The notes: generated by a model not told the origin, from the letters alone. DNA of 64,000 nucleotides from Rhyzopertha dominica (GCA_025024175.1 QCXZ01000042.1:12417501-12481500), one strand, 5' to 3'; shown: positions 27,053 through 36,439, numbered from the stretch's first letter. Numbers and translations are program-made.

Positions 27053-27187
27053 GAGCCTCTACTACAATTTTCAGTTCCCTTTTTGAGTGATTGAGTTTGA
27101 TTATTTAATTTCGCAATTTGATTGGATGTGTTCTGTTTTGGTTAAACTACCCGCAATGCCCTGACCTGACCGTGCCCGTGTATTTAG

Positions 27188-27378
27188 CGAGACAGGTACC
27201 GGCTGCGCGTGCGCGCCTCCGACAGAGGCGAGCCGCCTTCGTACGCCGACGTCGACGTCGAATTAGACGTCGTAGACAGGAACAATAAGCCGCCGCTCTG
27301 GGACGATAGCGTGTACGGCCCCATTCACATCAAAGAAAATGTCACAGTGGGTACTGTAGTGACTTCCGTAAAGGCCAG
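27188..27378 (+). CDS. CadN: CadN exon 6a (mutually exclusive version a)
   Basis: The exon is 191 nt after acceptor gtgtatttag, with non-consensus donor GTTGGT. It enters in phase 0 after KPLD of exon 5 and leaves two bases (AG) completed by exon 7 to Ser. It encodes RDRYRLRVRASDRGEPPSYA, the linker LDVVDRNNKPPLWD and the start of the next repeat (SVYGPIHIKENVTVG...SVKA). Exon 6b has identical length and phases, and by hand alignment 35 of 63 residues match, so the two are alternative copies of the end of one EC repeat plus the beginning of the next. Insect CadN genes are known to contain such exon pairs. Very GC-rich intron sequence follows. Confidence 0.93.
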
Positions 27379-27401
27379 GTTGGTATCGCAGCAGAAGAGG
27401 C

Positions 27402-27475
27402 GCGCGGCGCCCTGGCCCTCGTCTTTGGGGTGGGACAGGGGCGCGTGGGGGTCGAAAGGGCACCGGGCGCCGCGC
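27402..27475 (+). promoter_or_regulatory. GC-rich hairpin just downstream of exon 6a donor
   Basis: GCGCGGCGCCC (27402-27412) and GGGCGCCGCGC (27465-27475) are exact reverse complements, giving an all-GC 11-bp stem with a 52-nt loop. It starts 24 nt after the last base of exon 6a. In RNA this would be very stable and could mask or present the weak GTTGGT donor. Regulatory role inferred. Confidence 0.5.
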
Positions 27476-27585
27476 CAACCACCCGTCCAGGAGTCCATCC
27501 ACCAACCATATGCCCAACTCTGTCCGACGTTGTCAGGGAGCAGTCTGACTGAAACTGTTCGATCGTAGAGGGAGCTTCTGGACTC

Positions 27586-27604
27586 GCTTCGGAAACTGTT
27601 TCCT
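27586..27604 (+). promoter_or_regulatory. Long-range RNA pairing element, 5' arm (after exon 6a)
   Basis: The 19-mer GCTTCGGAAACTGTTTCCT is the exact reverse complement of 31369-31387, which lies 101 nt upstream of exon 6b. Weaker complementarity extends on both sides over about 100 nt (for example GAAGGGTG at 27628 with its partner near 31349). Pairing would loop out about 3.8 kb including the Penelope-like element. Such intronic pairing is an established mechanism for mutually exclusive exons in insect genes such as Dscam; here it is inferred. Confidence 0.6.
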
Positions 27605-28135
27605 TTGGAAAACGACCTGAAGGGTGTGAACCGGGGGATGAATGTCTATTTGGAACGATCGCCGTCTTTAAAAAACTTAAAATTTCTGTATATGTGAAGA
27701 AAGCTATGTCGCAATCGACGCGATTCGATTGGATGCTTAGTTGGATTCTTGAATTCTTGCAGCGCTTTTTAGTTTATTTTTCTCTTTTATCCTTTATTCG
27801 TTGATTGAGATCACTTTTAAGTGAGTTGATATTGCTTGACAAGTAATTCTGGCTTAGTGTCACAAAAGCATCTTCAAAAGCTGGCCATTGTTGTGGATGA
27901 AGAGCTTGACACCTCACTGTACTTCGTTTCAGATGTAGAGAGAGTAACAGATCATGATTTAAAAGAATAGTTCCGTTTATCTCTAAAAGCGGAATTTAAG
28001 GCAGCGCCAATTGTTTTCAAGATTAGGCATCATTTGCCATTCTGGTCATGCTCACATACTTGAAACTGTATTCTAGAGGTGGGTATCTAACTAAAACAAT
28101 TTTAGCTTAATTATTGAATTTAAAGATATTTTTTT

Positions 28136-30350
28136 TCAATTAGGTAGCTTGGAAACAAGCTGATTGAAGGTAAGTGCTTTGTCTCACTTGATTTATCAGA
28201 TAACTCTGACGATCGTCGAGACTCATGAATCAGAAAATACAGTTAAAATCAAGGCAGTTAATCCCCAGTGTGAATTTAAATTCAGTGATCGTCTTGTATA
28301 CCTTACGAATACAAATTTTACACATGCAGAAAAAAAATATTAAATAAAGGTATAAAATATAACCCAAATTTTCCAATATCTAAAAAAGAATTTGAAATAT
28401 TAGGTATATATGCAGAATTGGCCTTGGACAAACTAACAAATGAGGATAAGAAAAACGAAAAATACGCGTGTGCGGATATGATAATAAACAAATACAAACA
28501 AAATTAGATTAGAAATCAAATTAATAAAAAGCATAAAACAAAAATTTACAGAAAATTCACTAACTACTTGTAAGACCGATAAAGGCAATACCATCGTCAC
28601 TTCAAAAACAGACTAAACTAAATAATTTATTAAACTCAAACAACTTTTCTAAACTTAATTCAGATCCCACAGACCAGTGCCAGAAAGACGTCACTAGCAT
28701 TTTAAAATCTTCAGAACACTTGATATCAAACGAAGAAAATTACAAACTAAGAATAATGAACCCCCGAGCTCCAATTCTATGTTGTTTCTTAAGTTAATGC
28801 TCCAACGTATAAATTTTGCAAATTCGTCAACAACATTTTAACACAATCGATTGAATGCCAGTCCAAATACAGTGTGAAGAATTCCGTAGGTTTCGCGAAC
28901 AAGGTAAAAGAATTATCAATACCAAATAACGCTATTCTTGCGTCCTTTGATGTGTCATATCTTTTCACTTTTATTCCCCTAAATGAACTTGCAACAATCC
29001 TCAAAAATAAAATAGAGAACTGCCACCTATCAAACACAGAAGAAATTGAACTGCTGAATATTGTGGAAACTTGCATAGATCAAAGTTATTTTGCATTCAA
29101 CGACAAATTCTACAAGCAAGACGATGGACTGCCAATGGGTTCACCTTTATCTCTAGTCTTGGCTGAAATTTTTATGTCAAATTTCGAAGAGAAGCTTTTT
29201 GCAAAGAAAACTGAAATTATTAAAAATGTATTAAGTATTCTGGGCTAGATATACTGATGATATTTTTTGTATTTGGACGGGAACTGACAGGCAGTTGGAT
29301 GTATTCTTAAAATTCTTAAATACAATAAATAAAAAGATTCAATTTACCCTAGAAAAAGAAAAGGATGGAGTTCTTCATTTTCTGGACTTATCAATGTCGG
29401 TAAAAAATAGTAAAATAGACTTTGAAATTTACAGAGAACCAACACAGTCAAATGTTATAATCCCAGCTTCTTCAAATCAATCATTACAGATTAAGCATCC
29501 CGTGTTTTATAGTTTAATAAACAGACTAATAAATATACCACTTAGGAAAGAAAGTTTCGAAAAAGAATTGACGACGATTAAATAGACTTTAACAATGGAT
29601 TTGACACAAAAATTGTGGACCAAATACTTAAAAAGCAATATAAAGTTAGAATACAAATATTGCTGTACAATGCTAACATCAATGAAAAAGAACGTATTTT
29701 TGCCGCAGTAAATTATGTCAAAGGAATTAGTGTTTGTGTTAAAAATAGGCTGAACAGGCTCGGAATAAAAGCAATAGAGGTTGATAAGTGCAATTTGGGA
29801 GGTTTTCTAGTTAACAATAAGCCAAAATCCAATAAATTGAACAAAAACGGCATTTACCAAATAAAACGCATGCAATGTGACATGATGTACATAGGACAAT
29901 AAGATAGAGCTGTTAAAAACATAATTAAAGAACATGTTGCGAATATAAATTCAAACAAAAGCACAAATAGGCTTTGCTGACCATTGCATAAAAAATAACC
30001 ATCACTTAGATGAAAACGACGTCAAACTTTTGGAAATTAAAAAAGCTCAGCACCAGAAAAAACATTTGGCAAATACACAAATCGAAATTCCCACGTCCAG
30101 TACGCCTTTGATATTGCCGAAATTATAAAGTCGACCTTCAAAAACCCAGGCGAGAGATTTTACAACTGTAGTTTACAACCCCTCTAAAAAAAGGAGACGT
30201 AAACAAAATTCTGCACATCTGAGTTTAGTATAACGCTGTTATCTCTTTAACAATGACCGTATTTAGTCGAAACGATCGTCAGTTATCTGATAAATCAAGT
30301 GACACAAAGCACATACGTTCAATCAGCTTGCTTCCAAGCTACCTAATTGA
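28136..30350 (+). mobile_element. Penelope-like element with inverted terminal copies
   Basis: A + strand Penelope-like retroelement sits between two inverted copies of an ~83-bp sequence: 28136-28219 (tcaattaggtagcttgg...) and 30267-30350 (its reverse complement, ending ccaagctacctaattga). It contains a broken reading frame for reverse transcriptase and GIY-YIG endonuclease. Terminal copies in inverted arrangement are known from Penelope of Drosophila virilis, where copies are often partly tandem or rearranged. The element lies in the intron between CadN exons 6a and 6b, between the two arms of the long-range pairing element. Confidence 0.75.
28310..30190 (+). pseudogene. Penelope-like reverse transcriptase / GIY-YIG endonuclease, broken
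   Basis: N-terminal remains (KGIKYNPNFPISKKEFEILG) appear near 28350. The RT fingers-palm region follows at 28874-29248, with AILASFDVSYLFT (first catalytic Asp) and the QDDGLPMGSPLS motif. The catalytic YxDD box is at about 29248, read as RYTDDIFCIW after a frameshift. RT thumb sequence is at 29295-29585 (LEKEKDGVLHFLDLSM). The GIY-YIG core GIYQIKRMQCDMMYIGQ is at 29849-29899, closed by an in-frame stop. At least three frameshifts or stops (near 29247, 29583 and 29900) make it inactive. The coding sequence trails off near 30186, just before the right inverted terminal copy. Confidence 0.8.
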
Positions 30351-31368
30351 TTCAGGATGTTTCACAATGAATGCACCTTGGAATCCATTCAAGATATTTT
30401 TTTTATTGAAACCAAAAAGGTGAAAATTATTATTAAACGATTTTCTTTACCACCAGCTAGCGGGTTAATTCCTGTTGAAATGTTTTGTCCAAGTAGTAAG
30501 TGTTTCTTCCTTCTTCGTGTAGTGTTTGTTGAACATAGATATTTTGTTCTCCAGCAAACATTGTGGTCCTTTTTTCAATTTTCTCTTTTGCTTCTCTCAG
30601 CGGAAATCTACTTCACTCACTTAATGGCACGGAAATTTCATGTCAATACAAGACATTTTAGATTTTTATCTTGCGTCCAAACAATTCCAAGTATGAGTAG
30701 CAAATGTGCAATACATTAGCAGGTAGGAATCGAAAAATAAGGGTAGGTTTAGTAGCAATCTCTTATTTTACATTAAAAGTGAGAAGTAGATGTGCGTTTT
30801 TATATAAGAATAATTTTGAAGAGTCTCGTTTTGAAAATAAACGGCAGGATATATTGAGAAGTTGAAGCCAAATGCAGTTTCAATATTATTTAATATTTCG
30901 AAACCACCTCATATGATCAGTTTCATGAAAGTCATTACATAAAGTAAGGCTTTTACGGAAATAAATGATTTCTTTCCAAGAGTAAGAGATATACGCGGCC
31001 TATTACTTTCAAAACATTCACATTCTTATTCGGACAGGAATTTTGGGTCAAAGATGGTGGTTGCGAGTGGTCGCCTTTATAGTGTTTACTAACACCAAAC
31101 AATAAGCCTGTTTCGACGAAATTCTGTTTGTTTGAACGCTATTAAGTCTTCCAATGCGCACGCTGCTGGTGGCGGGTACGAGGATATATTTACTACCCTC
31201 TCTACTTCTGAAACGGACGTTAAGACCACCACTGATCCGGTTAGATGCTTTAGAGTGTAATTGACGATTACGAATCAGAAAGGGCCCGAAGAAGTGGTGA
31301 ATAAACGAAGGTCTATCCAAACAGAAGTGGTCACCTTCCGGGCTCGCACCCTTCCAACGCTTCTTCAC

Positions 31369-31387
31369 AGGAAACAGTTTCCGAAGC
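31369..31387 (+). promoter_or_regulatory. Long-range RNA pairing element, 3' arm (before exon 6b)
   Basis: AGGAAACAGTTTCCGAAGC is the perfect complement of 27586-27604. It lies in the GC-rich 440-bp block that precedes the acceptor of exon 6b. A minus-strand open frame of 145 codons (31048-31485) crosses it but resembles no known protein and is probably a consequence of GC content. See the 5' arm for the proposed role. Confidence 0.6.
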
Positions 31388-31487
31388 CGGTCCATCCCCA
31401 AAGCTCCAACGATCTCATCGACTAACGCCCGCGTCTGCTTCCCGACCGCTAACACTCTGATCTGCTTGTGTTCCCGTGCGTGCACAG

Positions 31488-31678
31488 CGAGAAACTTACA
31501 AACTGGAGGCTACCGCCCAAGACAAAGGCTACCCTCCGTTGTCGCGGTCCGTCGAGGTCCAGATAGACGTCGTGGACCGCGCTAACAACCCTCCCGTCTG
31601 GGACCACGTGGTCTACGGACCTATCTACATTAGAGAGAACCTTCCTGTCGGTGCGAAGGTCGTGTCGGTCAAGGCAAG
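31488..31678 (+). CDS. CadN: CadN exon 6b (mutually exclusive version b)
   Basis: The exon is 191 nt after acceptor gtgcgtgcacag, with weak donor GTCTGT. Phases are the same as in exon 6a, so it joins KPLD of exon 5 to SSGIENNP of exon 7 without changing the frame; using both exons would shift the frame (191 is not a multiple of 3). It encodes RETYKLEATAQDKGYPPLSR, linker IDVVDRANNPPVWD and VVYGPIYIRENLPVG...SVKA, very close to the Drosophila isoform I remember (RETYKLEA...). The exon swaps the end of one EC repeat and the calcium-linker region into the next, which could alter adhesion strength. Its downstream intron starts with a strong hairpin. Confidence 0.94.
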
Positions 31679-31746
31679 GTCTGTGACCGTCGGTGTGGTG
31701 CGGCAGATGCACGTTCTCGTCTGTTTGTGCACGCTTCACCTTGATA

Positions 31747-31769
31747 CGGGGGCGAAGCACGCGCCCCCG
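31747..31769 (+). promoter_or_regulatory. GC-rich hairpin downstream of exon 6b donor
   Basis: CGGGGGCG (31747-31754) and CGCCCCCG (31762-31769) form a perfect 8-bp stem with a 7-nt loop, starting 69 nt after exon 6b. Its position mirrors the GC hairpin after exon 6a. A role in control of the weak GTCTGT donor is inferred. Confidence 0.45.
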
Positions 31770-32040
31770 GATCATGACAGCTCCCCATTCCGTGTCCCGA
31801 TACGAGAGCTCGACTAGGGGGCGTTGGTGCTCTTGGGCCTGAGAGAAAAAGACTCTGGACGAACTTGAACTAATTTTTGAGTTTTTAAAGTAAACGCCAG
31901 ACCCTTCGGATCTTTGAATTTATCCACAGTACACACATTTACTTTTTCGTAGCTTTCAGACGGACTCTGTAATGCAGATTGGTCTAGAATTAAAAAAAAT
32001 GTAGCCAACAATCAAATTTTTGCCTTTGTAGTTTCAAAAT

Positions 32041-32860
32041 CTACAATATAATAATAATAATTGCCTTTATTACAACCAAATTGTTATATATACATATGAG
32101 CAAGCAATATAAAATAAAATTAATTTGGCTGGAATCACAGGGCGAGATTCAGTTGGAGGGTGCGAAACCCTCCTCTGCTCTACCACCTAACCCTGATATA
32201 ACAACATAATAAATGTTTGTGGAGAATACTACACGCTTACATTAAAGCTCACACCAAATCAAAAACAATTAAACTAAATTACATGAAGGTATATTAAACT
32301 AGAAAAGAAAATCTATTTAATTAAGTCGAATATAGATCAGATCAGATTGCGTACATTCAATGAAATAATAGCAAGAATTGTAACCGTAAACAGGTCGCGG
32401 GTATTCAGACAGGACGCAGAGAGAGAACTGGACTGAGTACTGAATCACTTTGAGCAATAGCAATAGAGATCTTTATCTCGTCAAAAACAAACAATGGCGC
32501 ATGCATCTCTTAAATTTGTTTGAATAATTCACTCTACAACAGTCAGGCAGAGAGTTGCAGCATCTAACTAAATTGTAACTGAATGATTTCTCATACACCG
32601 ATGTCCTGTGTCGAGGAAATAACATTCGATCTTTACGTCTCACATTAATGTTATGGATGTCTGTATTTAATCCAATCTTCTCGTATAAGTAACCCGGATT
32701 TTTATTTAATAATATTTTATAGTAAAAAGCTTGCGTCAACAACTCAAAACACTTCCCCATACTAAGCCAACCAATTTCAATTAATTTATACGATATATGC
32801 TCATATTTACGTATACCAAATATAAAGCTGAATTTGAAATAGTGTGTGATTAAAAATATT
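32041..32860 (-). mobile_element. Non-LTR retrotransposon, 3' end fragment
   Basis: On the minus strand 32860-32473 encodes the C-terminal tail of a jockey/CR1-like non-LTR polymerase (RHRTSVYEKSFSYNLVRCCN, then SLP and a Phe-Lys segment) ending at a stop at 32473. About 430 bp of 3' UTR follow, ending in an aataaaggcaattatt signal and a short ATT/AAT repeat at 32043-32062. This is the usual 3' tail of such elements, so this is a 5'-truncated insertion. The catalytic domain is absent. Confidence 0.7.
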
Positions 32861-33129
32861 CATATAAAAGAACTGCAGTTGGTGTAACGTTCTCTAAAAC
32901 CATGTTTTGATTATGTATGTACCTGTAGTAAAAAGGAAAACGTACCAGCTGATGGTACTTGACCCTATGTTTATAAATAAAAACTAGTTCAAGGACATTT
33001 GTAAGCTTTCTGCATCTCATTNGTGTGCCTGNGAGTTGACGCCAACGCCCGCCAATAACGATACCAACCCTTCCTCCCTCATCCTCCCGTAGGAAATAGA
33101 TGTTTAGTCACCCCCAACCCTTCCTCTCG

Positions 33130-33211
33130 TCGAATGTTGTTGACGCTGCACTACACGCATTTCACATAAGCTTGGGGCATCGGGGTCATGTAACACTTCA
33201 ACAACATTCGA
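33130..33211. repeat. 14-bp perfect inverted repeat
   Basis: TCGAATGTTGTTGA (33130-33143) and TCAACAACATTCGA (33198-33211) are exact reverse complements with 54 bases between. The surrounding 33050-33230 is C-rich and contains a direct repeat of ccaacccttcctc. No protein is encoded. Confidence 0.6.
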
Positions 33212-33901
33212 TCACCCCTCTCCCCAGAAAACCATCTTCATTCGGTTAAGGTATAACAGGTATAAGGAGATCGCAACACGAACCGACATAATAGGTATAC
33301 AAAAAGAAACTTTCGAAACAAAAACGGCACCACCAGATAGTTTTTGCATGTACTCGAAATTTTTGCATTTTGACAGTGATCGTCCTAGTTTGGCATCCTG
33401 GAACGCGGAGCGAGCATTTTTTCGCCGCTTCGTGGGATTTTAGGAATAGACCGTCATACTTCACGGTGGTGGATGCCTAGAATTTTTTTTTGCATGGACA
33501 TTGGTTCGTAGTCCTGGCGAGCAGTACTTTGGGCAAATTAGAAGATCAGTGTGACAGAAGCACAAATCAAAAGTGTCAATTTTCTCCAACTTTGTTGAAT
33601 TATCTCTTTATACCAAATCTATTTTTGGAAAAGATAAAAAAATTACTAAAGTCGAAAGCAGTTTGATGCCGAAATACAGAATGTTTCACGAATGATAATG
33701 ACCCTAAAGAAATTAAAAACTCAACCCAAAATACACTTGCGGAGGTAACATTGATAATTGTTCATCGTCTTAAAAAATATAAAACGTAGAGAGCTGTATA
33801 AATTCGTAAGTTTTGACATAAACTTCAATCATTTGCTTTAAGTAAATTCGGCATTGTAAAACAAATTTTATTTTTGAAAAATGTTTATTCAATAAGATTA
33901 A

Positions 33902-34700
33902 TGTAATAAATGCTCAAAATGTCGCCCTCCGCTGTTTTCACAAGCTTGAATTCGTGCCCAAAACGATATCTTAACATGCATTAACATGCATTAACATTTT
34001 TGGAGCGATCGATCTACATGCATCACGTATTTCATTTTCTAAGTGTTCTACACTTTCAGTTGGTCTTTTACCATTCCCCACAGCAAATATCCAAAGGAGT
34101 AAGGTCCGGGCTTCTCGGTGGCCAAGGATTAACTGAACCTCTTCCTATCCATCGGTTAGGCAAAACCAAATCAAGATGATTTCGCACTATTCTACGATAA
34201 TGCGCAGGTGCCCCATCTTGTTGGAACCATAGATCTTGTCTTACTTGTAAATTTATCTTGGAGAAGTACCGGTAAAATGTTTCTTAAAAAATTTAGATAA
34301 GTATCACCGTTTAAACTATGGCGAAAAAATAAGGCCCAACAATTTGATTTCCCCAATATTCCGCACCAGACATTCGTCGAGTAGATAGTTTGAAAATGTC
34401 CTTCTCGAATCCAACGTGGATTTTCTTGCGCATAATAATGCATGTCATGTTTGTTAACTCCACCAAAATCTTGCTTCATCTGAGGAGCAAATGTTGTCAT
34501 AAAATCTCACATTCAAATTTTGGTGTTCCAGAAAAAAGTTACAAAAAGCCAGTCTTTTAGGATAATCTGTCTTCTTTAAGGCCTGAACCAATTGCAAGTG
34601 ATACGGATGAAATTGATTGCCTTTAATTATTCGGTGTACTGAAGACGGGTTAGCCTTTGATGTTTTGTGATTTTTCGGTGGAAACTATTTTAGCTCAAGA
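33902..34700 (-). pseudogene. Broken IS630/Tc1/mariner-type transposase
   Basis: In minus-strand frames the order is: a helix-turn-helix linker (SVHRIIKGNQFHPYHLQLVQ, about 34640-34580), the first catalytic Asp context (SDEARF, near 34500), VNKHDMHYYAQENPRWI and NVWCGILG (about 34460-34350), and the tail ENSGGRHFEHLLH ending at about 33902. Several stops and frameshifts interrupt it, and the second and third acidic positions are not readable in one frame. It belongs to the same family as the transposases at 38208 and 41525 but is much older. A terminal-repeat-like cagaatgtttcac lies at 33677. Confidence 0.7.
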
Positions 34701-35220
34701 TCGACAGACAGATGTATTTTGAGCTGCAGATTCCAAAAATTTGATCAGAAATGAGCTAGGACGTCGGGCGGCCTAATTTACTCCGCTTTTATATCGAACG
34801 GTTGTAGCTATAGCGACAAATGGATACCATTCCGAAATTCAGGAGGTCCAGATTAGTAAATATGCTTGAAATTATACAAATCGGAGGTGCAAAAATTTTG
34901 AGGTCCATAAAGAGCAAAAGGGTTAGCCTTTGATGACATTGGCTATAAGAATGTATTTTGGGTTGCATTTTTAATTTTGTCATGGTCATTATCATTTTGA
35001 CCATCGTGCATCAAAAGTTTTTCTGCCCATGAATCCGATTCGGCTGGACTACGAAGCCGATCATTCATTTTGCATGTGGCTGATGACATTTTTGTAAGCC
35101 ATTGTGAAATTTTTGTGTCATTTTTGCTTTTTGAACGTGGACTCGTGATAGACATAGTTTTTGGGTAGTTTGTAGATTTCTCTCGGAAGGATACGACCTT
35201 ATTCAATGTTTTGTGCTTAG

Positions 35221-35410
35221 CTCCGGGATAGAAAACAATCCGACGGTCTTCTACCGCTTGATGCCTGGGTCCACTGCGCAGACGAACAAGTACCACACGT
35301 TCTACCTCCAGCAGAGGCCAGATAATGGGTTTACTTGGGCGGATATAAAAGTCAATCATCCGCTGGATTATGAGACCATAAAGGAGTACAACTTAACCAT
35401 ACGTGTCGAG
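35221..35410 (+). CDS. CadN: CadN exon 7 of window (EC repeat core)
   Basis: The exon is 190 nt from acceptor ttgtgcttag to donor GTAAGT. Its first base completes the Ser codon left by exon 6a or 6b, and it ends on a whole codon. It encodes SGIENNPTVFYRLMPGSTAQ, the strand KYHTFYLQQRPDNGFTWAD and IKVNHPLDYETIKEYNLTIR, then VE. This is the middle of the EC repeat begun by exon 6, with an LDYE motif. It is nearly identical to Drosophila CadN. A mariner element begins only 14 bp after the donor. Confidence 0.95.
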
Positions 35411-36439
35411 GTAAGTCGATTCTACGAGGTGTATTCGTAAAATAAGGGCCTTTTTGTCATTAAAAAGGTATTCATTATAAATCTTTTACTTCCTCCTTCA
35501 CATAATCGCTGTTCACTTCTAAGCACTTCTTCTTCAACCCCTCGGCAAAAAAGTTCTCCACCTGCGAATCGCAAGGTGCAAGGTCGGAATTGTAGGGTGG
35601 GTGATCAAAAAGCTTCCAACGAAAATCGTGAATTTTCTACTTTGTTGTAGCAACGGTACGCTGTGTTAGGATGATCATTGTCAATGAGGCGGATTTTTAC
35701 CGATGGCCTACCATTTTAAATCATCGAATCATTTCTGAAAGCAATAAGCAGCATCTGCTGAGTCGTCTAAGGAGATTGTTTGATTTTTTTTTCGCTATTG
35801 GTAAAGTTGAATGGCACCACTGCATTGATTGTTGTTTGCTTTTGTGGGTGTCATAGGATATCCACGTCTCGGAACCAATTACAATGTGGGAAAGTAAGAC
35901 ATCTTAGTTTTGTCAATAACGATTCAAAAAACGTCCGTTCAGTTGACATTCTTTGCTCTTTGTGCTTGTCCGTAAGCATTTTTGGTATCCATCTTGCACA
36001 AAGTATGGAAACTTTTCCGCGATAGTCTTGAATATGGTGAGCGTTCAACAAGAGGAAATTCATCAGACAATACTTGTCAATTGTTGATCAGATCGAAGCT
36101 TTTGGTCCACCTGTTGAAGGAGCTCATTGGTCTTGATATATTGGCCTTGCCTTTACGTTCTCTTACGTTCATGCAGTCTAGACACCATTCTCTAACATTA
36201 CCTTCACGCTTTACTACTTGTCATTAAGAACGTATAACTTTTTATGTAAAAAAACGAATAACTACTCGCACTGCATTCACTAACTAGCAAATGACAACTG
36301 AAATAACACAATCGATGGCGATGTACGCGTAGAACTTTGTTCTGGCCCCTCAATATTCAAATATACGCAATCGGTCCTTACTTTAAGAATATGCCTCGTA
36401 TACCTTTTGAGTATCATCTTCCAATTCCGGGTGTTTTAG
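35411..36439 (+). other. CadN: CadN intron 7-8 (short intron filled by a mariner)
   Basis: The 1029-bp intron consists of 14 bp, then a 974-bp mariner with its duplicated TA, then 41 bp up to the acceptor gtgttttag. Without the insertion it would be about 53 bp, like the neighbouring introns of 51 bp (20488-20538) and 52 bp (36623-36674). Confidence 0.85.
35425..36398 (-). mobile_element. Mariner element with decayed transposase
   Basis: The 23-bp ends CGAGGTGTATTCGTAAAATAAGG (start) and the complement of CCTTACTTTAAGAATATGCC... (end) match at 19 of 23 positions. TA flanks both sides (35423-35424, 36399-36400), the target duplication of mariner elements. Minus-strand frames carry typical mariner features: LRSDQQLT in the DNA-binding part, IGSETWISYDTHKSKQQSMQ with the first catalytic region, and FDHPPYNSDLAPCD near the last catalytic Asp, then the tail EEVKDL and a stop at 35475. 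At 974 bp it is shorter than full-length mariners and carries several stops, so it cannot encode active transposase. Confidence 0.85.

Larger units (their letters stand above)
20731..27187 (+). other. CadN: CadN intron 5-6a
   Basis: A 6.5-kb intron from GTAAGT to gtgtatttag. From about 23100 to 23790 it becomes richer in CpG and G and ends with an AATAAA-type signal, resembling an old LTR. From 24000 to 26750 I see nothing. The last 250 bases before exon 6a contain two hairpins (26962-26981 and 26994-27052). Confidence 0.75.
27379..31487 (+). other. CadN: CadN intron between alternative exons 6a and 6b
   Basis: The first 270 bases are GC-rich and structured (hairpin 27402-27475, pairing element 27586-27604). 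A Penelope-like element occupies 28136-30350. From 30352 a terminal-repeat-like start (caggatgtttcac) suggests an old IS630/Tc1/mariner remnant reaching to about 30720. The last 440 bases before exon 6b are again GC-rich and contain the matching pairing element 31369-31387. Bases 27660-28130 and 30720-31040 hold nothing recognisable. Confidence 0.75.
31679..35220 (+). other. CadN: CadN intron 6b-7
   Basis: The intron runs from GTCTGT to ttgtgcttag. It contains a hairpin (31747-31769), a 3' fragment of a minus-strand non-LTR retrotransposon (32041-32860), a 14-bp inverted repeat (33130-33211) and a broken minus-strand transposase (33902-34700). Bases 34720-35200 carry only antisense open frames that I cannot assign. 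Confidence 0.75.

Noticed and set aside
31048..31485. 145-codon minus-strand open frame upstream of exon 6b
   Set aside because: It resembles no protein, lies in a GC-rich block where stops are rare, and overlaps the proposed RNA pairing element.
34943..35359. 138-codon minus-strand open frame over CadN exon 7
   Set aside because: It is largely antisense to a well-supported exon. The rest slightly resembles a zinc-finger remnant but without a clear Cys/His pattern.
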